A DNA stretch of 64,000 nucleotides from Halobacillus sp. Marseille-P3879 (GTDB lineage Bacteria > Bacillota > Bacilli > Bacillales > Halobacillaceae). The DNA is taken from assembly GCF_900240285.1 (NCBI RefSeq), contig NZ_OESS01000002.1, positions 1,240,001-1,304,000 on the forward strand, in the 5' to 3' direction. Made by a program: the position numbers and the translations under genes. Every line of letters begins with the position of its first letter. The stretch's first letter is position 1. A model generated the notes under the pieces. It worked only from the letters and a program-made list of their open reading frames with translations. It did not search any database and was not told where the DNA came from. Shown piece after piece: positions 53,577-61,763 of the stretch.

Positions 53577-55664
53577 ATGATACAAGCATATGATACTGTT
53601 AAGAACAAATGGAATGATAAGGATGCACAACAGTTGCAAACAGGATTGGATGAACTGGTTTACCGTTCTAACTTGTTAGGGTCTGATCGTTCTGTATGTA
53701 ACTTTGGCGGCGGAAACACTTCTATGAAAACTACAGAAAAAGATTTTCGTGGTCGTGACATAGAGGTTATGTGGGTTAAAGGCAGCGGTTCAGACCTTGC
53801 TACAATGGAAGCAAAGCATTTTACAGGATTGAAAATGGAAGACATTCGTCCCCTGCTCGAGCGTGAGGAAATGAGTGACGAAGAAATGGTTGAGTATCTA
53901 TCCCACTGCATGATTGACAGCAAGCACCCTCGTTCCTCTATTGAAACACTTTTGCATGCGTTTCTACCTTTTAAACATGTCGACCACACGCATCCGGATG
54001 CCATTATCAGCCTTTGCTGTGCTGATAACGGATATGAAACAGCAAAAGAAATTTTTGGAGATCGTTTTGTATGGGTACCGTATGTCCGCCCTGGTTTTTC
54101 CCTTTCCAAAATGATTGCAGAAGGTTTACAGAATAACCCTCAAGCTGAACTTGTTCTTATGGAAAAACATGGGCTTGTTACCTGGGGAGAGACATCAAAA
54201 GAAAGCTACGACCGTACAATTGAGGTCATTCAAGAAGCAGAGAATTATGTTGCTCAAATGATCGAAAACCCATCTATTTTTGGCGGATCTAAATACGAAG
54301 AACTGCCAGCTCAGAAGCGCAAACAGACATTGGCAAAGGTGATGCCGATTTTACGCGGGGCTGTCAGTGATGAGAAAAAAATGATTTTAACCTACTCTGA
54401 CGACGAGGAAGTACTCGAGTTTGTAAACAGCAAAAATGCTGAAGAACTTTCTCAGGTAGGTGCAGCCTGCCCTGATCACCTTGTCCATACAAAACGAGTA
54501 CCGCTCTACATTGATTGGGATCCACAAAACGACGATACCGATCAATTAGCTCAAAAAATAAGAGACGGCGTATCCGCTTTTAAAGAAGAATATAAGCAGT
54601 ATTTCGAACGTAATAAAAATGAAGGCGACGAAATGTTCGAAGCGGCTCCAAGAGTAATCTTGATCCCTGGTATTGGAATGATTAATTCCGGTAAAAACCT
54701 GAAAATGGCAAATGTAAGCGGCGACTTGTATCACCGTGCGATCGCTGTAATGAAAGGAAGCACTGCTCTTGGCGAGTTTGTCTCTTTGAACGAAAACGAG
54801 AGCTACAACATTGAATACTGGCCGCTTGAGCTTTATAAATTATCCTTAGCACCGGCCGAAGCGGAACTCTCCCGTCAGGTTGCATTCATTACTGGTGGAG
54901 CCGGAGGGATCGGGAATGCGGCAGCAGAAGAATTAATCGCACAGGGAGCGCACGTGGTTCTTGCTGATTTAAATGAAGAAGGAGCACAAAAAACTGCTGA
55001 AGAACTTAATAATAAACATGGTACCGGCCGTGCATTCGCGGTAAAGATGGACGTAACTGCAGAAGAGCAAGTACAATCCTCCTATCAGCAAGCAGCTCTT
55101 CAATACGGCGGCGTTGATATTATCGTTAATAACGCAGGACTAGCTACTTCCAGCCCTCTTGAAGAAACAACATTAAAAGAGTGGAATTTAAATATGAACG
55201 TTCTTGGCACTGGTTATTTCCTTGTCGCTCGTGAAGCTTTCAAACAAATGAAAGAACAAGGTACTGGAGGAAGCATGGTATTTGTTGGGTCTAAAAATTC
55301 CGTTTACGCAGGTAAAAACGCATCAGCCTATAGTTCTGTTAAAGCGCTTGAGGCCCACTTAGCACGGTGCATTGCAGCTGAAGGCGGAGAGCATGGCATT
55401 CGAGTAAACTCTGTGCTTCCAGATGCCGTCCTGCAAGGATCCAAAATTTGGTCTTCTTCCTGGAAAGAAGAAAGAGCTGCTGCGTATGGTATCCACCCAG
55501 ATGAATTAGATGAACATTACCGCCAGCGGACGACACTAAAAGTTAATATTTATCCAAAAGATATTGCAGAAGTGATCGCTTTCTTTGCTTCTTCTAAATC
55601 AAACAAAACAACAGGCAGCATGGTAACCGTTGACGGCGGTGTTCCAGCCGCATTCGTCCGCTAA
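53577..55664 (+). CDS. rhaEW: Bifunctional rhamnulose-1-phosphate aldolase / lactaldehyde dehydrogenase
   Basis: A 695-aa fusion. Residues about 20-430 form a class II aldolase domain with the zinc His cluster in HVDHTHPDAI and MEKHGLVTWGE. Residues about 435-695 are an SDR with VAFITGGAGGIG, NAGLATSSP and the catalytic pair in YSSVKAL. Together they split L-rhamnulose 1-phosphate and oxidise L-lactaldehyde to lactate. It matches B. subtilis RhaEW (YuxG). CGGAGG precedes the ATG. Confidence 0.95.
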   Translation: MIQAYDTVKNKWNDKDAQQLQTGLDELVYRSNLLGSDRSVCNFGGGNTSMKTTEKDFRGRDIEVMWVKGSGSDLATMEAKHFTGLKMEDIRPLLEREEMSDEEMVEYLSHCMIDSKHPRSSIETLLHAFLPFKHVDHTHPDAIISLCCADNGYETAKEIFGDRFVWVPYVRPGFSLSKMIAEGLQNNPQAELVLMEKHGLVTWGETSKESYDRTIEVIQEAENYVAQMIENPSIFGGSKYEELPAQKRKQTLAKVMPILRGAVSDEKKMILTYSDDEEVLEFVNSKNAEELSQVGAACPDHLVHTKRVPLYIDWDPQNDDTDQLAQKIRDGVSAFKEEYKQYFERNKNEGDEMFEAAPRVILIPGIGMINSGKNLKMANVSGDLYHRAIAVMKGSTALGEFVSLNENESYNIEYWPLELYKLSLAPAEAELSRQVAFITGGAGGIGNAAAEELIAQGAHVVLADLNEEGAQKTAEELNNKHGTGRAFAVKMDVTAEEQVQSSYQQAALQYGGVDIIVNNAGLATSSPLEETTLKEWNLNMNVLGTGYFLVAREAFKQMKEQGTGGSMVFVGSKNSVYAGKNASAYSSVKALEAHLARCIAAEGGEHGIRVNSVLPDAVLQGSKIWSSSWKEERAAAYGIHPDELDEHYRQRTTLKVNIYPKDIAEVIAFFASSKSNKTTGSMVTVDGGVPAAFVR

Positions 55665-55687
55665 CCATTTAGAGGGGAGAGAAAAAT

Positions 55688-56059
55688 ATGCAAGCAGATA
55701 ATAACAGAAAAACCCATTGGATCATTCCCGATGGGTTTATCCCCCCTCAAAGCACAGGGGAACAGACGAGCCACGAATCGATTTGTGTATTAAACGCTAA
55801 TGACAGTGATGCTCATCTTCACGTTAACATTTATTTTGAAGACAGAGACCCAATTGAAGAAATAGAAACAGCAGTAAGAAGCAAGCGCACCAGTCATATT
55901 CGTACGAGCAGCTTAGAGAAAGACGGGAAAACAATCCCGGCTGGTGTCCCTTATGCAATTGAAGTACAAAGTGATGTTCCAATTATCGTACAATACAGCA
56001 GGTTGGATTCTACTCAGCCTGCGCTGGCTTTAATGAGTACCATGGCATTCCCTTTGTAA
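55688..56059 (+). CDS. ASRT-superfamily (sensory rhodopsin transducer-like) small protein
   Basis: A 123-aa beta-rich protein: KTHWIIPDGFIPPQS at the start, then HLHVNIYFEDRDPIEE and PIIVQYSRLDSTQPALALMSTMAFPL (by parts). It belongs to the family of the Anabaena sensory rhodopsin transducer, which has been proposed to be a small-molecule, possibly sugar-binding, superfamily found in carbohydrate operons. It lies between aldolase and isomerase and has AGAGGGGAG upstream. It may bind rhamnose or act as a small accessory such as a mutarotase-like partner; rhaM is missing from this operon. Confidence 0.8.
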   Translation: MQADNNRKTHWIIPDGFIPPQSTGEQTSHESICVLNANDSDAHLHVNIYFEDRDPIEEIETAVRSKRTSHIRTSSLEKDGKTIPAGVPYAIEVQSDVPIIVQYSRLDSTQPALALMSTMAFPL

Positions 56060-56086
56060 AAAATATATATGAAAGGCTGTGAACCA

Positions 56087-57307
56087 ATGAGCGATAAACA
56101 TTACACCCTCTTTGAAGAGCAACAAAACCAGCGAGGAATCAATTTAAACAACGTAAAAGACAAATTAAAACAACTAAAAGTGGAAACGCCTTCATGGGGA
56201 TTTGGCGATTCAGGCACCCGCTTTAAAGTGTTTCAGCAGGAAGGTATACCTCGTGATCCATTCGAAAAATTTGAAGATGCAGCACAAGTTCACCGCTACA
56301 CAGGGATGAGCCCGTCAGTTGCGATTCATATACCATGGGATAAAGTAGATGATTATTCTAAATTAAAAAACCACGCAAGCAGTCTGGGCTTGTCGGTAGG
56401 AGCAGTAAACCCTAACTTATTCCAGGATGATGACTACAAATTTGGCAGTGTTACCAATACGAATCCCTCCATCCGCCGAAAAGCAACAGATCATTTATTA
56501 GAGTGCGTGGATATTGCGAAAGAAGTAGATTCCGATATTGTAAGCCTCTGGTTCGCTGATGGGACCAACTATCCGGGACAAGCGGATTTTAGACAAAGAA
56601 AACACTGGATGGAAGAATGCCTGCAGGAAATGTACGGGTCTTTAGATGATCATATGCGCATGCTGATTGAGTATAAGTTCTTTGAACCTGCCTTTTACCA
56701 CACAGACCTTCCGGATTGGGGTATGGCTTACAATATGGCTATGAAGCTGGGACCACAAGCAGAAGTACTTGTAGATACCGGACACCACCCACAGGCCACT
56801 AACATCGAGCACATTGTTGCTTATTTATTAGACGAGAACAGACTGGGTGGCTTCCACTTTAACAGTCGCAAATATGCCGACGACGACTTGATTGTTGCAG
56901 CGCATAACCCTTATGAGATTTTCCTAATCCTTCATCAGATCATCTCTGCAGAAGATGGAACAGATGTGAAGGCCTCCAAGAATGCTGCCAACATCGCCTA
57001 TATGCTCGATCAGTGCCACAACATCGAACCAAAAATCCCAGCCATGATCCGTTCCATTTTAAATGTGCAGTCTCTTTATGCGAAAGCCTGCCTCATAAAC
57101 TTGGAAGAATTGCGGGAAGCCCAGAAGAACCAAGATGTTTTGGCAGCCGAGCAGACCGTAAGAGAAGCATATGAATGTGATGTGACACCTTTATTGCAGG
57201 CAGTAAGAGAAGAAATGGGCGTACCAGTTGATCCAATGAAGGCTTACAGAGAAAGTGGTTATGGGGAGAAAATCTTAGCCCGCGGTAAAGGCGGTGCAAG
57301 CTGGTGA
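56087..57307 (+). CDS. rhaA: L-rhamnose isomerase (RhaI type)
   Basis: A 406-aa metal-dependent isomerase (TIM barrel) converting L-rhamnose to L-rhamnulose. Metal-site residues appear in VSLWFADGTNYPGQ, IEYKFFEPAFYHTD, LVDTGHHPQATN and GGFHFNSRKYADDDL. It resembles the Pseudomonas stutzeri-type enzyme rather than E. coli RhaA. I use the ATG at 56087 with GAAAGG upstream. It ends overlapping the start of rhaB by 4 bp (TGGTGAG). Confidence 0.93.
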   Translation: MSDKHYTLFEEQQNQRGINLNNVKDKLKQLKVETPSWGFGDSGTRFKVFQQEGIPRDPFEKFEDAAQVHRYTGMSPSVAIHIPWDKVDDYSKLKNHASSLGLSVGAVNPNLFQDDDYKFGSVTNTNPSIRRKATDHLLECVDIAKEVDSDIVSLWFADGTNYPGQADFRQRKHWMEECLQEMYGSLDDHMRMLIEYKFFEPAFYHTDLPDWGMAYNMAMKLGPQAEVLVDTGHHPQATNIEHIVAYLLDENRLGGFHFNSRKYADDDLIVAAHNPYEIFLILHQIISAEDGTDVKASKNAANIAYMLDQCHNIEPKIPAMIRSILNVQSLYAKACLINLEELREAQKNQDVLAAEQTVREAYECDVTPLLQAVREEMGVPVDPMKAYRESGYGEKILARGKGGASW

Positions 57308-58794
57308 GTGTCTTAGCGTTTGACTTCGGTGCAGGAAGCGGCCGGGCGCTTCTGGCGGATTTAAACGAGAAAACTCTTAATATACAGGAAGTGCATCGTT
57401 TCAACAACGAACCTGTCCAAGTTGGAAACCGGTTACACTGGGATATTTTACGGCTCTACCATGAAATCAAACAAGGTATTATAAAAGCAAAACAGACAGG
57501 TCGTCCACTTGAGGCACTAGCAATTGATACCTGGGCGGTTGATTTTGGACTTTTGGGAGCAGACGGCGAGCTGCTTAGAGCTCCTTACCACTATCGCGAC
57601 CATCACACGGACGGCCTAATGGAAGAGATTCATGAACATACCCTTAGCCGGGAGAAAATTTTTCAGAAGACAGGGATTCAGTTTCTCCCATTTAACACCA
57701 TTTACCAGCTCGCTGCTATGAAAAGAGACCGTTCCTCTGTTCTAGAGCAGGCTGAAGACCTGCTGATGATTCCTGATTTGCTCCGCTATTTTCTCACCGG
57801 TGAGAAAAAAAGTGAATTTACAAACGCTACTACGACCCAGCTATTTAACCCTAAGACACAAGAATGGGATCATGAACTGCTTGACGTTTTGGAACTCCCT
57901 GCTCACCTATTCCAGGAAGTAGTGAAGCCAGGTACAGTAATCGGACATTTAAGTCGGGAAGTGTGCAAAGAACTGGACGTCCCTCCTATTCCGGTAGTAG
58001 CTGTCGGTGAGCATGATACAGCTTCAGCTGTCGCAGGTGTCCCCGCTTTGGATGAAAGCTTTGCCTACTTAAGCTGCGGAACCTGGTCGCTTATGGGAAC
58101 AGAAGTGAGTACCCCGGTCATGGATGAGCAAGCACTTCGCTGGAATTTTACTAATGAAGGCGGTGTGCAGGACACCTTCAGGCTTTTAAAAAACATTATG
58201 GGTCTCTGGATTCTTGAAGAATGCCGCCGTATGTGGAAAACTGAGGGAGATGCTGACTATGAAAGCTTGTTACAAGAAGCTCAGAAATCCCCTTCGTTTC
58301 AATCTTTTATCGACCCGGATGACATCCAGTTTTTAAATCCTGCCAACATGCCGAAACAAATTCAAGATTACTGCGCTCAAACTGAACAGAAAGTGCCCGG
58401 TACTAAAGGAGAGATCGTACGTTGTATTTTGGAGAGTCTTGCTCTGAAGTACCGCTATGTGTTTGAGCGTGCTGAAATTTTGTCCGGCAACTCCTTCTAT
58501 GGATTGCATATGGTAGGCGGCGGGATCAAAAATGAAATGCTTTGTCAGTTTACTTCTAATGCCCTTGGAAAACCTGTGTGGGCCGGCCCTGCGGAAGCAA
58601 GCGCCATCGGCAACATCGTGATGCAATTCATTGCCCTCGGAAAGCTCAATGGACTTGGTGATGCAAGATTGTTAAATTTAAAATCAACAAGCATGCAATA
58701 CTATTTTCCAGAAGAGCAAGACTTCTGGGACAAAGCATACATGGATTTTTGTGTTAAAATTGGAGTAAGTAATGGAACAAACCTTATCAAGTAA
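57304..58794 (+). CDS. rhaB: L-rhamnulokinase
   Basis: A 496-aa FGGY-family kinase. ATP-site phosphate 1 motif AFDFGAGSGRALLADL is at the start, IDTWAVDFGLL near 80, SCGTWSLMGTE near 260 and the FGGY-like MVGGGIKNEMLCQFTSNAL near 400. It phosphorylates rhamnulose at C1 for RhaEW. The start is GTG at 57304, overlapping the rhaA stop. The gene overlaps the regulator gene downstream by 23 bp. Confidence 0.94.
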   Translation: MSVLAFDFGAGSGRALLADLNEKTLNIQEVHRFNNEPVQVGNRLHWDILRLYHEIKQGIIKAKQTGRPLEALAIDTWAVDFGLLGADGELLRAPYHYRDHHTDGLMEEIHEHTLSREKIFQKTGIQFLPFNTIYQLAAMKRDRSSVLEQAEDLLMIPDLLRYFLTGEKKSEFTNATTTQLFNPKTQEWDHELLDVLELPAHLFQEVVKPGTVIGHLSREVCKELDVPPIPVVAVGEHDTASAVAGVPALDESFAYLSCGTWSLMGTEVSTPVMDEQALRWNFTNEGGVQDTFRLLKNIMGLWILEECRRMWKTEGDADYESLLQEAQKSPSFQSFIDPDDIQFLNPANMPKQIQDYCAQTEQKVPGTKGEIVRCILESLALKYRYVFERAEILSGNSFYGLHMVGGGIKNEMLCQFTSNALGKPVWAGPAEASAIGNIVMQFIALGKLNGLGDARLLNLKSTSMQYYFPEEQDFWDKAYMDFCVKIGVSNGTNLIK

Positions 58795-59578
58795 TAGGAA
58801 AGTTGGTAAAAAAGTGCTTGTTGCAGAAAGATATGAACAGATCTTGCGTATGGTAGATGAAAAAGGAAGCATTCGTGTCTCTGAATTGAGCCGGCAATTC
58901 GGGGTCACTGAGGAAACCATCCGAAGAGACCTCGATCAATTGGAAAAAGCAAATAAACTCAGACGCAGTCATGGCGGAGCTGTATCTTTAAAACAAGAAA
59001 AAACAGAATCACCCTATTTTGAAAGAGAAATTAAAAACATCCATTCAAAAAGAAAATTAGCAAAAGAAGCAGTAAACTATGTGGAAGAAAATGATAACAT
59101 TATTCTAGACGCTAGTTCTACAGCCTGGTACATGGCTAAGGAATTACCAGATATCCCTTTAACCATTCTTACAAATTCCATTAAAGTAGCAGCTGAGCTT
59201 AGTGATAAAGGAAATATCCAGGTGGTGTCTACCGGCGGGTTGCTGTCTTCTAGATCTTTATCATTTGTCGGACCCTTAGCTGAACGCTCGCTGGATGAAT
59301 ACCATGTAGATAAGGCTTTTCTTTCCTGCCAGGGAATTCACTTGAAAAGAGGCCTGAGCGATTCCAATGAATTACAAGCGCATTTGAAACAAAAAATTAT
59401 TGAAGTTGCAGATAGCGTGTATTTACTTGTTGACCATAGTAAATTCGGGGTTCAGTCCTTTGCAAGAATTGCAGGATGGAAAGAAATCGATAAGGTTTTA
59501 ACTGACGCCCAAGCAAAAGCTGAAGACATTCAACAGTTAAAAGAAATGCAAGTTAACGTTCAAAAACTTATGGAGTAA
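58772..59578 (+). CDS. rhaR: DeoR family regulator of rhamnose catabolism (RhaR-like)
   Basis: A 268-aa DeoR protein. The HTH MVDEKGSIRVSELSRQFG ... VTEETIRRDLDQLEKANKLRRSHGGA occupies about residues 28-70, and the sugar-phosphate sensor domain follows with ILDASSTAWYMAKEL and LVDHSKFG. ATG 58772 has GGAG six bases upstream inside rhaB; a GTG at 58814 (VLVAERYEQIL) is the homologue-like alternative. It is last in the rha operon and probably binds the repeated sites at 53.2-53.6 kb, responding to a rhamnose intermediate such as rhamnulose 1-phosphate. Confidence 0.9.
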   Translation: MEQTLSSNRKVGKKVLVAERYEQILRMVDEKGSIRVSELSRQFGVTEETIRRDLDQLEKANKLRRSHGGAVSLKQEKTESPYFEREIKNIHSKRKLAKEAVNYVEENDNIILDASSTAWYMAKELPDIPLTILTNSIKVAAELSDKGNIQVVSTGGLLSSRSLSFVGPLAERSLDEYHVDKAFLSCQGIHLKRGLSDSNELQAHLKQKIIEVADSVYLLVDHSKFGVQSFARIAGWKEIDKVLTDAQAKAEDIQQLKEMQVNVQKLME

Positions 59579-59766
59579 AAGGGCCAGGAATAAGTATGAA
59601 GGTAAGTGCTTCTCGCGTAATAATCCCGAGATGATCTTCATTACTTTTGAAGAATACGGTTTGAATGGAGTCGCGGTAAAAGAGAAGCTTATTCTTTAAC
59701 AAACGCTCTATGTACAAAGGGTGTTCATTGTTTTTGACCTCTTCCCTGGTTAATAAAAGTATTGAA

Positions 59767-59809
59767 GAAGACCCCCCTCAAAGGAGTGCCCCTTTTGAAG
59801 GGGGTCTTC
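59767..59809. terminator. Terminator between rhaR and the 51-aa gene
   Basis: GAAGACCCCC-TCAAAGG and CCTTTTGA-GGGGGTCTTC make a very stable 16-17 bp stem with one bulge; it serves both the rha operon and the convergent 51-aa gene. Confidence 0.8.
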
Positions 59810-59827
59810 ATTTATACATAGCTCTGC

Positions 59828-59983
59828 TTATTGTGAGTTTTGCTGCATGCCGCCTGCCATTTTAGCAGCATTCTGAATAACACTTGTCAGCTGATTGGAC
59901 TGACCTGTCATCATGCTGTAAGTTGCAGCACCAATACCTACAGATGCGACAAGCGGAAGCCAATGAATATTGTTATTTTTCAT
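59828..59983 (-). CDS. Small 51-aa protein with hydrophobic N-terminus
   Basis: MKNNNIHWLPLVASVGIGAATYSMM is followed by a polar, Gln/Asn/Met-rich tail ending GGMQQNSQ. AGGAGG lies nine bases before the ATG, and a terminator follows, so this looks like a real gene. It resembles the short DUF3918-type proteins of Bacillaceae in layout; the family is not certain. Confidence 0.65.
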   Translation of the reverse strand: MKNNNIHWLPLVASVGIGAATYSMMTGQSNQLTSVIQNAAKMAGGMQQNSQ

Positions 59984-60107
59984 TATTAATATCCTCCTCA
60001 CATGTTTTAAGTGGAGCCTTTATATTCTGACTCAGTTCAGCTTAAATATAAGTGTTAATCCTTGCCTGTAAAAAAGCCCCGTGTACATGTACACGGGCCT
60101 CCCTCCA

Positions 60108-61379
60108 CTATGAACTATAGCGAATTAGAAAATATTTTTTCTTCCCACGGCGAATTATGGTAAAACGATCTTCAATCCGATCTTCTGCTGAGATGGAATG
60201 ATTTAGATCCTGGTTTCTTTCTCCATTAATATAAATAGCCCCATTCTTAATGTCTTCTCTAGCCTGTCGTTTGGATGAAGAAATATTAGCCTCTACAAGT
60301 AGTTCAATAAGCGAAGAATCTTTCTTATCGGTATCAAATGCGGGCACATCTTTAAATCCCTGTTCAATTTCTGAGCCTGTCAATTCCTTGATGTCTCCAC
60401 TGAATAAGGCCTTAGAAATTCTTTCTGCCTGTCTCAGTGCTTCCTCATCATGAACCAGCTTTGTCATTTCTTCAGCAAGTCGCTTTTGAGCCACTCGTTT
60501 TTCAGGCTGGTTTTCCACTTCTTTTTCCAGCTCTGCAATTTCCTCGTGAGATAAAAACGTGAAGTATTTGAGGAATTTAACAACATCGCGGTCATCAGCA
60601 TTGATCCAGAATTGGTAAAACTCATAGGGAGACGTCTTATCTCTATCCAGCCAAATAGCTCCTCCTGCTGTTTTGCCAAATTTCGATCCATCCGCTTTTG
60701 TAATGAGAGGCATAGTCAACCCATAAGCTTCCACATCTTTTTCACCGGCTGCTGAACGGCGAATTAATTCTAATCCGGCTGTAATGTTCCCCCACTGATC
60801 GCTTCCGCCAATCTGCAGTGTGCAGTTTTCTTTTTCATTTAACTTTTGAAAATCCAAGGACTGAAGAATCATATAACTAAATTCAGTAAAACTGATTCCG
60901 CTCTCAATGCGGGATTCAACGGAGTCTTTAGCCAGCATATAGTTTACCCCAAAATGCTTGCCTGTATCACGCAAGAAGTCGATTATTGTCATTTTTGATA
61001 ACCACTCATGGTTATTACGGGCAACCGCTGCATTTTCTCCTTCATCAAAATTTAAGATTTTTGCTAATTGGTCCTTAAGTTTCTCACTGTAATGATGGAC
61101 TACCTCCGCAGAGTTTAACTGACGCTCCGTTGAACGTCCGCTCGGATCACCGATCATTCCGGTTCCTCCGCCGACCAGCGCAATCGGTCTGTGTCCAGCC
61201 TGTTGAAACCTTTTAAGAAGTAGTACAGGCAGCAGATGACCAATGTGCAGACTATCCCCCGTAGGGTCAAATCCACAATAAAGAGTTACTTGCTTTTCCG
61301 TTAAATGTTTTCTAAGACCCTCTTCATCGGTAATTTGATTAACCAGTCCTCTTTTTTCTAAATCCTGCAAAATATCCAT
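60108..61379 (-). CDS. tyrS: Tyrosyl-tRNA synthetase
   Basis: A 423-aa class I synthetase. YCGFDPTGDSLHIGHLLP carries the HIGH motif (about residue 45), GSDQWGN the tyrosine site and KFGKTAGG the KMSKS equivalent (about 230). An S4-like tRNA-binding domain ends the protein (KRQAREDIKNGAIYING). The ATG at 61379 follows AAAGGAG; upstream in-frame codons belong to the T-box leader. Expression is controlled by that leader. Confidence 0.97.
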   Translation of the reverse strand: MDILQDLEKRGLVNQITDEEGLRKHLTEKQVTLYCGFDPTGDSLHIGHLLPVLLLKRFQQAGHRPIALVGGGTGMIGDPSGRSTERQLNSAEVVHHYSEKLKDQLAKILNFDEGENAAVARNNHEWLSKMTIIDFLRDTGKHFGVNYMLAKDSVESRIESGISFTEFSYMILQSLDFQKLNEKENCTLQIGGSDQWGNITAGLELIRRSAAGEKDVEAYGLTMPLITKADGSKFGKTAGGAIWLDRDKTSPYEFYQFWINADDRDVVKFLKYFTFLSHEEIAELEKEVENQPEKRVAQKRLAEEMTKLVHDEEALRQAERISKALFSGDIKELTGSEIEQGFKDVPAFDTDKKDSSLIELLVEANISSSKRQAREDIKNGAIYINGERNQDLNHSISAEDRIEDRFTIIRRGKKKYFLIRYSS

Positions 61380-61411
61380 GGTTTGGCTCTCCTTTGCTAT
61401 AATTTCCCAAA

Positions 61412-61645
61412 CAAAAAAGACCTCTCCCCAAATATATAGGGACGAGGTCTGTTCGCGGTACCACCCTGATTGCATAGAAATACTATGCCGCTCAAATTGA
61501 TAACGGTGCCTACACCGTCTTCCGATTCATACCAGAAGAATGCTCCTGACCGTATTTCAAACACTAATTTGTACTGACTTGCACCACCCGTCAGCTCTCT
61601 AACACAGGGAATAGTCTTTTACTGCAATCATTCATCGCTCATTTT
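61412..61645 (-). promoter_or_regulatory. Tyrosine T-box leader of tyrS
   Basis: The minus strand holds the T-box sequence AGGGTGGTACCGCG (61455-61468) and a terminator GACCTCGTCCC/GGGGAGAGGTC plus T6 (61412-61450). A specifier loop shows the tyrosine codon TAC in AGTACAAA (61571-61573). Uncharged tRNA-Tyr would pair at both sites and prevent termination. A TATAAT on the minus strand near 61650-61660 is the likely -10. Confidence 0.92.
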
Positions 61646-61728
61646 AAACTGTATTATATTATTAGCATATTACTGATTAAAAAGCAACAAATTTTATTAT
61701 CGAATCATGTCCGTTAAGCACGGCGTGT

Positions 61729-61736
61729 GTTATAAT
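61729..61736 (+). promoter_or_regulatory. Extended -10 promoter of the penicillin-binding protein gene
   Basis: TGT directly before TATAAT (61731-61736), about 30 nt upstream of the ATG; no clear -35. Confidence 0.5.
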
Positions 61737-61763
61737 ATAGGGTGGATATTAGGAGGTTTTGCA

